From assembly GCA_000697475.1 (NCBI GenBank), contig JNEU01000570.1, positions 1 through 34,290 on the forward strand: a stretch of DNA of 34,290 bases, in the 5' to 3' direction. Source of the stretch: Lichtheimia corymbifera B2541. Taxonomy: Eukaryota > Mucoromycota > Mucoromycetes > Mucorales > Lichtheimiaceae. The notes under the pieces were generated by a model. The model did no database searches. It was not told the DNA's origin and worked only from the letters and a program-made list of their open reading frames with translations. This document shows, in pieces, positions 24,839-34,290 of the stretch (within the stretch, counting starts at the first letter, position 1; each line of letters starts with the position of its first letter). Position numbers and translations under genes: made by a program.

Positions 24839-25295
24839 AACACATATCCGCTTTCATTTTATTCTCCTCTTTCATCCTCCACCTATCTTATCTGCATCAT
24901 CTTTTTATCATCTTCATTCTCTCTCATTCTCGCATCATTATCTTCATATATCACCATCCCAACTTCATCCTTTTTTATTTACAGCATACTTTTTATACCT
25001 CATCATCGTTTAATATTGTACCAGCTAGTTACTCGTATAATCCTTTAAATCTTTAAAGAGTAATCCATCACTTATTGTCTAATACTCTACTCCGATCCCA
25101 TATTAAATATTGATCCTCTTTGAAGAATACAAGTGTCGTATATATTGCAAGCATAGTAAGAACAAGATTTGTACAAAATCGGATTGTGTGAGGGTACTTG
25201 TGACAAAAGTGGGGAAGTAAAAGTAGAGAAAGGGAGATATATATGTATGGGGGGATCATCACATCATGCGCTCATGTCAGCGACGATAAGGCTTA
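24839..25295. other. Convergent 3' flanks of the PAK and arginase genes
   Basis: 457 bp between convergent genes. The first half is a T/C-rich tract (about 24850-24990) with many ATCATC and TCTTC runs, likely the 3' UTR of the kinase. No gene recognised. Confidence 0.6.
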
Positions 25296-26494
25296 TCATA
25301 AAAGCGATTCACCCAAGCAGCAACGAGCAAGTGAGCATCCGACTTGAATCGTTTGGAAGGCGGCCTTTTCATCTTCTAACTCAGGGTTGACTTCTACAAT
25401 GTCGGTGGACACCAAGAGCTTGGTCTCAGCGAGAGCTTCACAAATATAATGACCCTCACGGAATGACAGGCCTCCACGAACAGGCGTACCCTGGTTTTAG
25501 AAAAAAGAGATATGAATATCCCAGCATAATGGATCCATCACGTTACACACTACTTACTGTGCTTGGAGCCACTGTTGGGTCGAGAGCATCCACGTCAAAT
25601 GAAAGATGAATGGGGCGGTTGCGATCTGGGTTGACATCATCCAAAGCCATATCCAACACCTTGCCAATGCCATACTTGTCAACGTGGTGCATCGAGTATG
25701 CCTTGATGTTGTGATCCTTCAAAATCTTCTTCTCGGCGTCATCAACGTCACGTAAGCCAATGTAGACAAGTCGTTGTGTGTCGAGACAAGGTTTAACCCA
25801 TCGAAAATCAGGATGGTCTTCGGCAATACCGGTCAAAAAGCTGAGCGGACATCCATGGATATTTCCTGACTCAGTCAATGCGGGTGTGTTGATATCCTAT
25901 ACCATAAAGAGGATGATTATCAGCAAAACCGAGATTACAAAATTTTTGCAGCACAGCACGCGTGAACGGGTATACAGAGTTTTTGTGTTGCCATGCATGA
26001 TGACAGCACACACAAACATTGAATAATAGCACCACGCTTGGTTTTTTGGCCCACCTCTCTCCCCTTTTAGCATTCGCTTATCTACTTACAGCATGTGCAT
26101 CAACCCAGATAACGCATGCATCAGGGTGGGCACCCAACACACCAGATACGGTCGCCAGCGCAATCGAATGGTCACCACCAAGTGTCAAAATGAAATGGCC
26201 TTGCTCGGCTTCTTTTTGAATCTCGCCTGCTACATAGCGGGTGGCAGCTGATACATATTTGGGCTTTTTGAGATTTTGGACATCAGGATCCTCAGCAGGC
26301 TTTAGCTTTTCAATAGCCTCTTTATGATCTTGGTACTTGACGCTCCAGTTCAATTCTTCAATCTGCTGCAGCAATCCAAATTCGACAAGCTTGGCAGGGC
26401 CGTGTTCAACACCGCCACGAGGTTGACCACCATTGAATGGCACACCAATCACAGATACTTGGTTGGTCTTTAAGAATGTATTTGTAGGACTCAT
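25296..26494 (-). CDS. Arginase
   Basis: Three exons (transcription order): 26494-26090, 25896-25558, 25490-25296; 312 residues, the normal arginase length. Hydrolyses L-arginine to ornithine and urea using a binuclear Mn centre. All six metal ligands are present: His 109 in GGDHSIA, Asp 132, His 134 and Asp 136 in VIWVDAHADIN (split by the first intron after Ala 135), Asp 236 and Asp 238 in SFDVDALDP. Other family marks: IGVPFNGGQPRGGVEHGP at the start, GNIHGCPLSFLTG, GTPVRGGLSFREG and VEVNPELED. It ends in GCSLARCCLGESLL, matching the usual arginase C-terminus. Most fungal arginases are cytosolic; no targeting signal is obvious. Divergent from MetH with 1.17 kb between starts. Confidence 0.95.
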
Positions 26495-27660
26495 GATATA
26501 ATAAGGAAAAAGTGAGAAAGGGAAAGAAAAAGCAACACACTCATCGGTAAACGGCTGAATTTAAGTGGCGGGTCCCGTGGGAAAAGCTGTGTCACCGATG
26601 ATGTCCTATGCAGGTACCAGATGGGCCAGGGACACTTTTTGATTCATTGTGTCTTTTTTTACGTATGCTATAGCTATGATAATGACAAACAATCAATTAC
26701 ATAACCGATTCTGTCCTAAATAGGGTATTTGTTATTATCCCAACAATAAAAGATGTCTACCAAAGATATAAGGACAACCATTTTTTTCATTCGTCATCTT
26801 CCCCGTGCATTAGTGCGTATAAAGATGAAGCACCGAATGACCCCTACCCCAACCCTAGCTTTGTTCCAAGGGTGCTGCATAGCCTATTTTCCATTGTGTG
26901 CTAGTCCTTTTACAGATCCCAGTGCTTTCTTACGGCTCCATCAAAGGCTATTGCAACACGTCGCTTAAAAAAGTCACTGATTGGTGTACGTTTCAGGTAA
27001 GCAGGTGGATTCAGCGCATGAACCCTTTATTATCTTTGCTATGACAAAGCGTTCTTTAGCACTATTTGAAGATAAATCCATGACAATTAGAAAGGGATCC
27101 CTTCAATATTACATGCCACCCAATTTTCTTTACTCATATCATCGCACCCGCCTTACATCACCAAGTTGAAACTTTGCATGAAACAAAGCCACTCGCGATG
27201 CTTGATACATTTGAAAGTCATCCATTGGACCAAAACACTGAGTGACCGACACTCATCTCATACCCCTCCCTCCCCTACTCATGTGCCTTGTGCCAATAAT
27301 CATCCCTTCACCGCTATAGTGATAATAACAAAAGTGCCAGGTCAAATGATAATAAGCCCGCCATCATTCTTCATTTTCAAAAAGGAATACATAAAAGGGA
27401 AATAGTAACAAGGGATTATTTTTTAATGTGGTAAAAGTAGGCTATGACAAGTGTTGAAGGTGTAAACAATGGATGGTGGATAGAGGAGATCCGTGCATGA
27501 ATGTCGGATAGATGAACGCATGTGATAGATGGGCCGCTGTCAAATCATAATGCCGCATTCCAAGCACCGAGCACGAAATGCGATCTACAACCACCGTCAA
27601 TCAATCTCTCAATTTTTCACTCGTCGTTCTTTTCTTTGTGTCTTTACACTTTTATTCACC
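26495..27660. other. Divergent intergenic region, arginase / MetH
   Basis: 1.17 kb carrying both promoters. No gene-like frame was recognised and no riboswitch-like cobalamin box was found near the MetH start, as expected for a fungus. Confidence 0.6.
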
Positions 27661-30600
27661 ATGACGATTGGTAACGAATTCTATCTATCAAGACTTGCAA
27701 CTATCAAGCTAACCTTGCCCGTGTAGACATTTTCAAGTACTTGGAAAAGACGTTGACGGAACGAATCATGTACTTGGACGGTGCCATGGGTACCATGGTC
27801 CAACGTCTGAAGCTTGAAGAAGAAGACTTCCGCGGTAAATGGGTAGCATGGAGACAAGTAGTAGCCAAGGTATTGACACTCCCAATGTAGGCGAGGAATT
27901 CAAGAATCACCATACTGATCTTCGAGGCAACAACGATCTCTTGACGCTCACCAAACCGGACGCTATCTATGATATCCACAGAATGTACCTGGAAGCTGGA
28001 TCGGATATGGTTGAGACCAACACTTTCAGTTCAACATCAATTGCACAAGCCGATTATGCATTGGAAGCTTATGCCTATCGTCTCAACAAGGAGGGTGCTG
28101 AATTGGCCAAACGCGCATGCAAGGATGTATGTCATCTCATAGCAACCATTATTATTTGACATTGATCACTTATTTGGTATGCAATAGGTTTCCGAAGCAA
28201 CGGGTATCCCTCGCTTTGTATGTGGTGCTATTGGTCCCACCAATCGTACAGCTTCCATCTCACCCTCTGTCGAGAACCCAGCCTATCGTAACGTTACATT
28301 TGACGAGCTTGTAACAGCCTACTCTGAACAAGTACGAGGTCTATTGGATGGTGGTGCTGATATTTTACTGGTGGAAACTATCTTTGATACCTTGAACGCC
28401 AAAGCGGTTGTGTATGCCATTGACGTCGTCATGGACGAAGACAAGTAAGTTACAAGCCCTCGCCCCCACTTTGTCAATCATCCAATCTAACACAATGCAT
28501 AGACGACCCAAAGTGCCCATTTTCATCTCAGGTACCATTGTGGATCAAAGTGGTCGTACGCTCTCTGGTCAAACGGGTGAAGCCTTTGTTACATCGCTCA
28601 AGCATGCCAATCCAATGGCATTTGGTCTCAACTGTGCTTTGGGTGCTCCTCAAATGAAGCCTTTCATTCAAAATATCAGTCGATTCACCGATGCCCATAT
28701 CATCTGTTATCCCAATGCTGTAAGTACGAACAAAAGTGGAATGAATATGAATACCAACATTGTTCGAAATAGGGTCTTCCTAATGCCATGGGTGAATACG
28801 ATGAAACTCCTGCTCAGATGGCCAAGAATGTGGAGCCTTTTGCACAAGAAGGTTTAGTTACCATTATTGGTGGTTGTTGTGGTACTACTCCTGAGCACAT
28901 TAAGGTAATGAGAGAATTAGATACGCACCACAATGAGATGATTTAACTTATAGCCATTGATAGGCCGTTGCTGATGTGTGTCGTCAATACAAGCCGCGTC
29001 CCAAGCCTCCAAGCAACTCGGATGTGATGCTTCTTTCAGGTCTTGAGGTGCTTACTGTGAACGAGACCACTGGTTTTGTCAACGTTGGTGAACGCTGTAA
29101 CGTTGCTGGTTCACGCAAATTCTGTCGCCATATCCTCAAGGGTGAATATGAGGAAGCCTTGGCCATTGCGCGTGCCCAAGTGGAGAATGGTGCCCAAGTA
29201 GTCGATGTCAATTTTGATGAAGGTCTTTTGGATGGTCATGCAGCCATGACACGTTTCTTGAATTTGTTGGCTTCGGATCCAGATTGCGCCCGTGTTCCTC
29301 TTATGGTGGATTCATCCAAATTCAGTGTGATTGAAGCCGGTCTCAAGTGTGCTCAAGGCAAATGCATTGTCAATTCGATCTCACTCAAGGAAGGCGAAGA
29401 AGATTTCATTAACAAAGCACAGACCATCAAGCGTTTTGGTGCTGCCGTGGTGGTCATGGCTGTGGGTGTTCAACACACATCACATGCTTTATTTACAGTA
29501 CACTAATGTTCAACACACTTTAGTTTGATGAAACTGGTCAAGCAGTTGACAAAGATCGCAAGGTTGAGATTTGTACTCGTTCATATCGCATCCTCGTTGA
29601 CAAAGTTGGGTACGTATTATTCATACTTGCTGTGCTACTCTATTCTAACTATATTCTATCATTAGCTTCAATCCCTATGATATCATCTTTGATCCCAATA
29701 TTTTGACGATTGCCACCGGCATGGGTAAGCTCTTGTCAATTTGTACATCGAGTATGGGTAATTAAGGTTCCTTGTTTTTTTAGAGGAGCACAACAATTAT
29801 GCTGTTGAATTTATTGAAGCATGTCGCATGATCAAGGAGAGACTTCCTGGTGCCAAGATCAGTGGTGGTGTATCCAACTTGTCATTTGCTTTCCGTGGTA
29901 TGGACAAGGTGCGTGAAGCTATGCATTCAGTCTTTTTGTTCCACACCGTCAAGGCTGGCATGGATATGGGTATCGTGAACGCTGGTTTCTTGACCGTGTA
30001 CGATGATATCCCCAAGGATTTGTTACAACTTTGCGAAGACGCTGTATGGAACCGAGATCCTGATGTGACTGAGAAGCTTCTCGAATACGCCAAGGCACAT
30101 TCAAAGGATGCCAAAAAGGATGATGAAGAAGAAGAATGGCGTACCTGGGCTGTGAACGATCGTATCTCCCATGCACTGGTCAAGGGTATCATGAAGTATA
30201 TTCTTGAAGATACCGAGGAAGCTCGTCAGAACAAGGAAAAGTACCCACGTGCTCTCAATGTCATTGAAGGACCCTTGATGGATGGTATGAATGTCGTCGG
30301 TGATCTCTTTGGTAAAGGCAAGATGTTTTTGCCTCAAGTCATCCGTTCTGCTCGGTAAGTTGCAAATGCATTTTCAAACATCATTTACAGCAGACTCTGA
30401 TATGAATATTTGAAATCTTAGTGTCATGAAAAAGGCTGTTGCCCATTTAGTCGAGTATATCAAGATTGAAAAGGAGGAGGAGATGGCTCGTACGGGTGCT
30501 ACTGAGATGAAGGGCAATGGTACTATCATCATGGCCACTGTTAAGGGTGACGTGCATGACATTGGCAAGAACATTACTGGTGTTGTGCTCGGCTGTAACA

Positions 30601-31979
30601 ACTACCGCGTGGTTGATCTCGGTGTCATGGTGCCCGTCGACAAGATTATCAAAGCAGCTATTGAAGAAAAGGCAGATATTGTCGGCATGTCTGGTCTTAT
30701 CACGCCTTCGTTGGAAGAAATGGTGAACAATGCAAAGGAATTCCAAAAGGCAGGTCTCAAGATCCCCATCATGATTGGTGGTGCCACAACCAGCAAAATG
30801 CATACGGCTGTCAAGATTGCCCCACAATACAGCGCACCTGTGGTCTATGTGTTGGATGCTTCTCGTAGCGTACCCGTTGCAGCTGCTCTCATTGATGACA
30901 ACCAGCGTGACGATTTTGCTGAAGATATCCGTGAAGAATATGAGGAATTGCGTGAAGAATATTATGAAGGTCTTGAAGACAAGCGTTTACTGACGATTGA
31001 AGCTGCCCGTGAGAAGGGATTCAAGATTGACTGGGGTCTCCATCCACCACCAGCTAAACCAACATTCCTTGGCACCAAGGTGTATGACGACTTGCCCCTT
31101 GAACAATTACTTCCTCGCATTGATTGGAATCCTTTCTTCCAAGTCTTCCAGCTTCGTGGTCGCTATCCCAACCGTGGCTATCCAAAGATCTTTGATGATG
31201 AAAATGTTGGTCCTGAAGCTAAACGAGTCTTTGACGACGCACAAAAGATGCTCAAGGAAATTGTATCCAAGAAATTATTCAAAGCAAAGGGCCTTCTTGG
31301 TTTCTATCCCGCTAATAGCGTTGGTGACGACATTGAAGTGTACGAGGATGACTCGCGTGAAAAGGTCAAGGCTGTATTTTATGGTCTACGACAACAATCT
31401 GAAAAGGAGACCGACGAGCCCTACTACTGTCTTTCTGATTTCGTGGCACCAAAGGGTATCCCTGATTATATTGGCATGTTTGCTGTGAGCGGTGGTTTTG
31501 GATGTGACGAATTGGTTGCCAAGTTTGAAAAGGATCAAGATGACTATTCGAGCATTATGGCCAAGGCTCTTGCTGATCGTTTCGCCGAAGCTTTTGCAGA
31601 ATTGATGCACGAGGAAGTACGCAAGACTGAATGGGGCTATGCAAGTGATGAGAACATATCCGCTGCAGAGATGTTTGCTGTACGCTATCAGGGTATTCGT
31701 CCTGCACCTGGTTATCCCTCACAGCCTGATCACACTGAAAAGAAGACCATGTGGGAGCTTGGAGACATTGCAGAGAAGACTGGCATGACCCTCACCGATT
31801 CATTAGCTATGGAGCCTGCTGCTAGTGTTAGTGGTTTGTACTTTGCACACGAGCAGAGCAAGTACTTTGCTGTCGGCAAGATTGATAAGGATCAAATCGA
31901 GGATTATGCGGCACGCAAAAAGATGGATGTTCACGAGGTTGAGAAATGGTTGTCAACGATCCTTGCCTACGATGCTTAG
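27661..31979 (+). CDS. metH: Cobalamin-dependent methionine synthase (MetH/MTR)
   Basis: Eleven exons: 27661-27670, 27727-27834, 27891-28126, 28188-28444, 28503-28719, 28773-28904, 28964-29461, 29524-29609, 29666-29724, 29784-30354, 30422-31979; 1243 residues (E. coli 1227, human 1265). Transfers methyl from 5-methyltetrahydrofolate to homocysteine via methylcobalamin. All four modules are present. The homocysteine domain has zinc ligands Cys 248 (GLNCALG), Cys 311 and Cys 312 (GGCCGTT). The pterin domain has [13 protein letters not shown] (from 361). The cobalamin domain has DVHDIG with axial His 770, and MIGGATTS. The reactivation domain has RPAPGYP (1151-1157). The first coding exon is only 10 nt (M-T-I plus one base), chosen because it restores frame into [10 protein letters not shown]. 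The donor of intron 7 is GTGGGT. Confidence 0.96.
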
Positions 31980-32088
31980 ATTAGATTAGAATTAGCCCCC
32001 TCCTCTTTTTCCCTTTATACAACATTGACAACTTGATTCCTTTCTCCGCTTAATCTACAAATATATTCTTGATCTTTCTTGTACCAAA

Positions 32089-32579
32089 ATGGCTTCAACA
32101 GACGAACAAGTCCAATTTCCCTTGACAAACAAACAAGCTGCTTGTGATATCGATGGTGTCCATACCGAAGTCCTAGTTACTGGATTCGCTGACAAGATCT
32201 TTATTGTGGTGACTCAATTTGGCAGAATTGGCAGCTTGGTACAATGAACCCCCCATGGGACACGCCTCATGTCTGCCCATGCTCATTACTTGCTTTGCTA
32301 TAGATTCGAACCACAGTCGATATTGCACCCCATCTCGCCACGAACCCTTCTTCAGTGCCCACAACTTCACAGTTTCTATTTGGCGAGTCGTCTGGACCCC
32401 AAAGCGATTTGTACATGCTATACGCGTCGTCTATTGCACAAGCAGTGGCAGCCATGAATCCACATGAGAAACGGCCCATCCTTCTTGGTATCGCACTCAA
32501 GCCCTTGGATGAAATGGCAGAGCAACGTAAAGTGTTCAACAAGGTGATCGACAAGGTCATGGCATGTCCCGTTTGGTAG
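32089..32579 (+). CDS. Proteasome assembly chaperone 3-like protein (PSMG3/PAC3)
   Basis: Two exons (32089-32238 and 32304-32579), 141 residues. PAC3 pairs with PAC4 (yeast Irc25/Poc4) to guide assembly of the 20S alpha ring. The pattern matches the PSMG3 family: GVHTEVLVTGFADKIFIVVTQFGRIGSL, close to human GVPTQV...ILVVVTQFGKMGTL. It continues with a beta strand IRTTVDIAP after the intron, a helix LYMLYASSIAQAV, RPILLGIALK, a helix (EMAEQRKVFNKVIDKV), and the characteristic ending PVW (human ends QVW). Starts 109 bp after the MetH stop on the same strand, so its promoter must be very compact or lie within the MetH 3' end. Confidence 0.85.
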
Positions 32580-33977
32580 AACATACACACATACATATAC
32601 CATCATTATTAAATGTATCATATGACATCCCACAATTGCATATACTATAAATGATTCTTTTCTTTATGACTTTTAGTGACTATACGTGCTGCATATACAT
32701 GCGAGGAATGGGTTTGGGATGTGGAATGTGCTAGGTGCTTTCCAACAGGAAAGGAGATGACAATGATTAATGATGCCGACTGGCCGGGACAGCAGTGCAA
32801 AGGCAGAATGTGATGGGACACAAAGATAAGACGAGCCAGGAAATGGATATTGGATATGGAAAGATAAGCAGATAATTGACTGCGGTTTATTGCATTACTA
32901 GTTAGTGTGAATAAGATCAATAATAATAGAACATGGATATGGGATATATACAAAGATGAAGAAGGAATAAACCTATGATGATGAAATATGCTACTATAGT
33001 CAAGAAGTATATGTCAAGTCATGTAAAATACACAAGCTGAGTCCAGGTGATCGTGATTATTCATGGACTCGACAGAAAATGATACACATGTCATTAAATA
33101 CGTACGCATTAACTCGATGTCGTGTCGGAGATAACCACCCTTCCCCGCGGAAGTAACAATTGTGAATTTGCCTTTGACTTGAAATTAAATGCTACTCTTC
33201 CTCCATAAACGAACCATTTTTTGACGTTTCAATTATACAAACGCTCCGCTACATCTACAAACTTTTGCGAAAACGATTGGAGTACCTTCCAAATAGGGAA
33301 GGTGACCAATCCTCCATGTTTTTAGGCCATGTTTTCCCTGTCACGCCTTGATTCCTTATTTATCTTGGGACTTGCCAAAAAGAGAACAGAGCCAAAAAGT
33401 ACTAGCGCCCTCAAACTAATGCCAGAATATAGACGTGTGTGCTGAGGAAGCTTAATGGCGAGGAGGAGTTGTCAATGAAAAGAAAATAGAGTGGCAGATA
33501 AAAGATATATATATAAAGCTGATAATAGAAATATGAACAGTGATAGTAAAAATAGAGAAATGAGCAGATAGATAGATCACTCGATAAACGAATAGATACT
33601 TTATTCACTACGATACTACAATGATATTTATATTACTGAATACTGAAACTGTGGGAAAAGAGTGGGGTTGAAAATAAGAAACTGCATAAAGCAGGGTGGA
33701 ACAGGTGTCAAGTTGTGGAGGAACTTGAGGCCGCCGACTGGGATCCAATTTGTTGAGTGACTTGCACTGGTCGACCTGGATTTCTTGGCTTAAAACGGCG
33801 TTTTTGCAGCCTACCACCAGCATTGAGCCCGACATCCCTGATACGTGTGATGTGCCAGACGTGGTGTAATAACAATGTAAAGTGAGGAAAGGGGGATTCT
33901 TATAACTCGGTAGTCCTTTGACAGATGTAGACAATAAAAGATATAATAATGCGTTCCTGTACCGTTCTGACCACGTC

Positions 33978-33989
33978 GTTCTGATACCA
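33978..33989 (-). other. Possible initiator-Met-tRNA primer-binding-like site
   Basis: Reading the minus strand gives TGGTATCAGAAC, one base different from TGGTATCAGAGC, the primer-binding site used by many plant LTR elements. No LTR end (CA) directly precedes it and no LTR pair can be seen, so this may be coincidence. Confidence 0.2.
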
Positions 33990-34033
33990 GGCAACCACAA
34001 AATTAGAGAAAGAAAACGATGATTCTAAAAAGT

Positions 34034-34290
34034 TTATTTTGATGTCCCTTTTACTGGCAAGGGATCAGCCACAGAAAAGGTTTCACATTCATGCAAAAAA
34101 CATTGGCCATGTATAATAAGGAGGAAGGGAGCCGCTTGTGGGCTGCAGGCTGCCACTTCACTCCGACCAATGATCCACCAGACTACTTCTACTCCAAATT
34201 GCTCCACAACGATCCTCCCAAATAAGATGGCGTCTTCAATATCGATATCCTTGGCTACTCCGCTACACCACGGTACTTCTTTCATCAACA
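34034..34290 (-). other. Open reading frame reaching the window edge, unassigned
   Basis: The minus-strand frame runs from the window edge (first ATG at 34288) to the TAA at 34034-34036, 84 residues. The predicted peptide looks moderately protein-like (KDIDIEDAILFGRIVVEQFG) and is not recognised. It could be the last exon of a gene, a transposon fragment, or chance. Confidence 0.3.

Larger units (their letters stand above)
32580..34290. other. Gene-poor right end
   Basis: About 1.7 kb without a recognised gene. It is A/T-rich with short TATA runs (33508-33516). On the minus strand there is a possible tRNA-primer-like site (33978-33989) and an open frame running off the window (34034-34290), which may belong to a mobile element. 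Confidence 0.5.

Noticed and set aside
27400..27660. Search for a cobalamin riboswitch before MetH
   Set aside because: No B12-box-like sequence was seen, and cobalamin riboswitches are not known in fungi.
25296..31979. Arginase and MetH as a divergent metabolic gene cluster
   Set aside because: They act in separate pathways and the 1.17-kb spacer gives no sign of shared control; the neighbours are unrelated housekeeping genes.
33608..34000. 130-residue minus-strand frame
   Set aside because: No recognisable domain; composition looks like translated non-coding or repeat sequence, so I do not call a gene.

Overview
The window is nuclear DNA of a filamentous fungus, most likely an early-diverging one (Mucoromycota, probably Mucorales). 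The evidence is many short (about 50-75 nt) GT-AG introns, twelve ordinary eukaryotic protein genes on both strands, a DIRS-type tyrosine-recombinase remnant, and a complete cobalamin-dependent methionine synthase, an enzyme absent from most Dikarya. No tRNA, rRNA, CRISPR or prokaryotic operon is visible. I rebuilt all exon structures by hand from splice signals, frame continuity and family similarity; none has transcript support.

Layout. 1-684: 3' end of a tyrosine-recombinase element with a palindromic 103-bp repeat and an inverted second copy. 685-2189: gene-poor, with satellite and diverged repeats. 2190-3751 (+): seipin. 4051-5695 (+): ARP2. 5696-8432: gene-poor, one perfect hairpin and one unassigned ORF. 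8433-10458 (-) and 11485-13658 (-): tandem paralogous MFS transporters of the allantoate/nicotinate permease (Dal5-like) type. 15696-17230 (+): PTC7-type mitochondrial PP2C phosphatase. 17987-18294 (+): small CYSTM protein. 18758-19975 (+): mRNA cap guanine-N7 methyltransferase (ABD1). 19996-21370 (-): vacuolar-type aspartic protease, converging on ABD1 with 20 bp between stops. 22256-24838 (+): PAK-type kinase with two CRIB motifs, an N-myristoylation motif and altered catalytic motifs. 25296-26494 (-): arginase. 27661-31979 (+): MetH. 32089-32579 (+): proteasome assembly chaperone 3-like (PSMG3). 32580-34290: no clear gene; possible retroelement traces at the right edge.

The genes do not form a cluster or pathway. 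They are mostly housekeeping functions: lipid droplet biogenesis, branched actin, mRNA capping, vacuolar proteolysis, arginine catabolism, one-carbon metabolism and proteasome assembly. The items most worth a second look are the unusual PAK, the B12-dependent methionine synthase, the intron differences between the two MFS paralogs, and the palindromic repeat attached to the recombinase.
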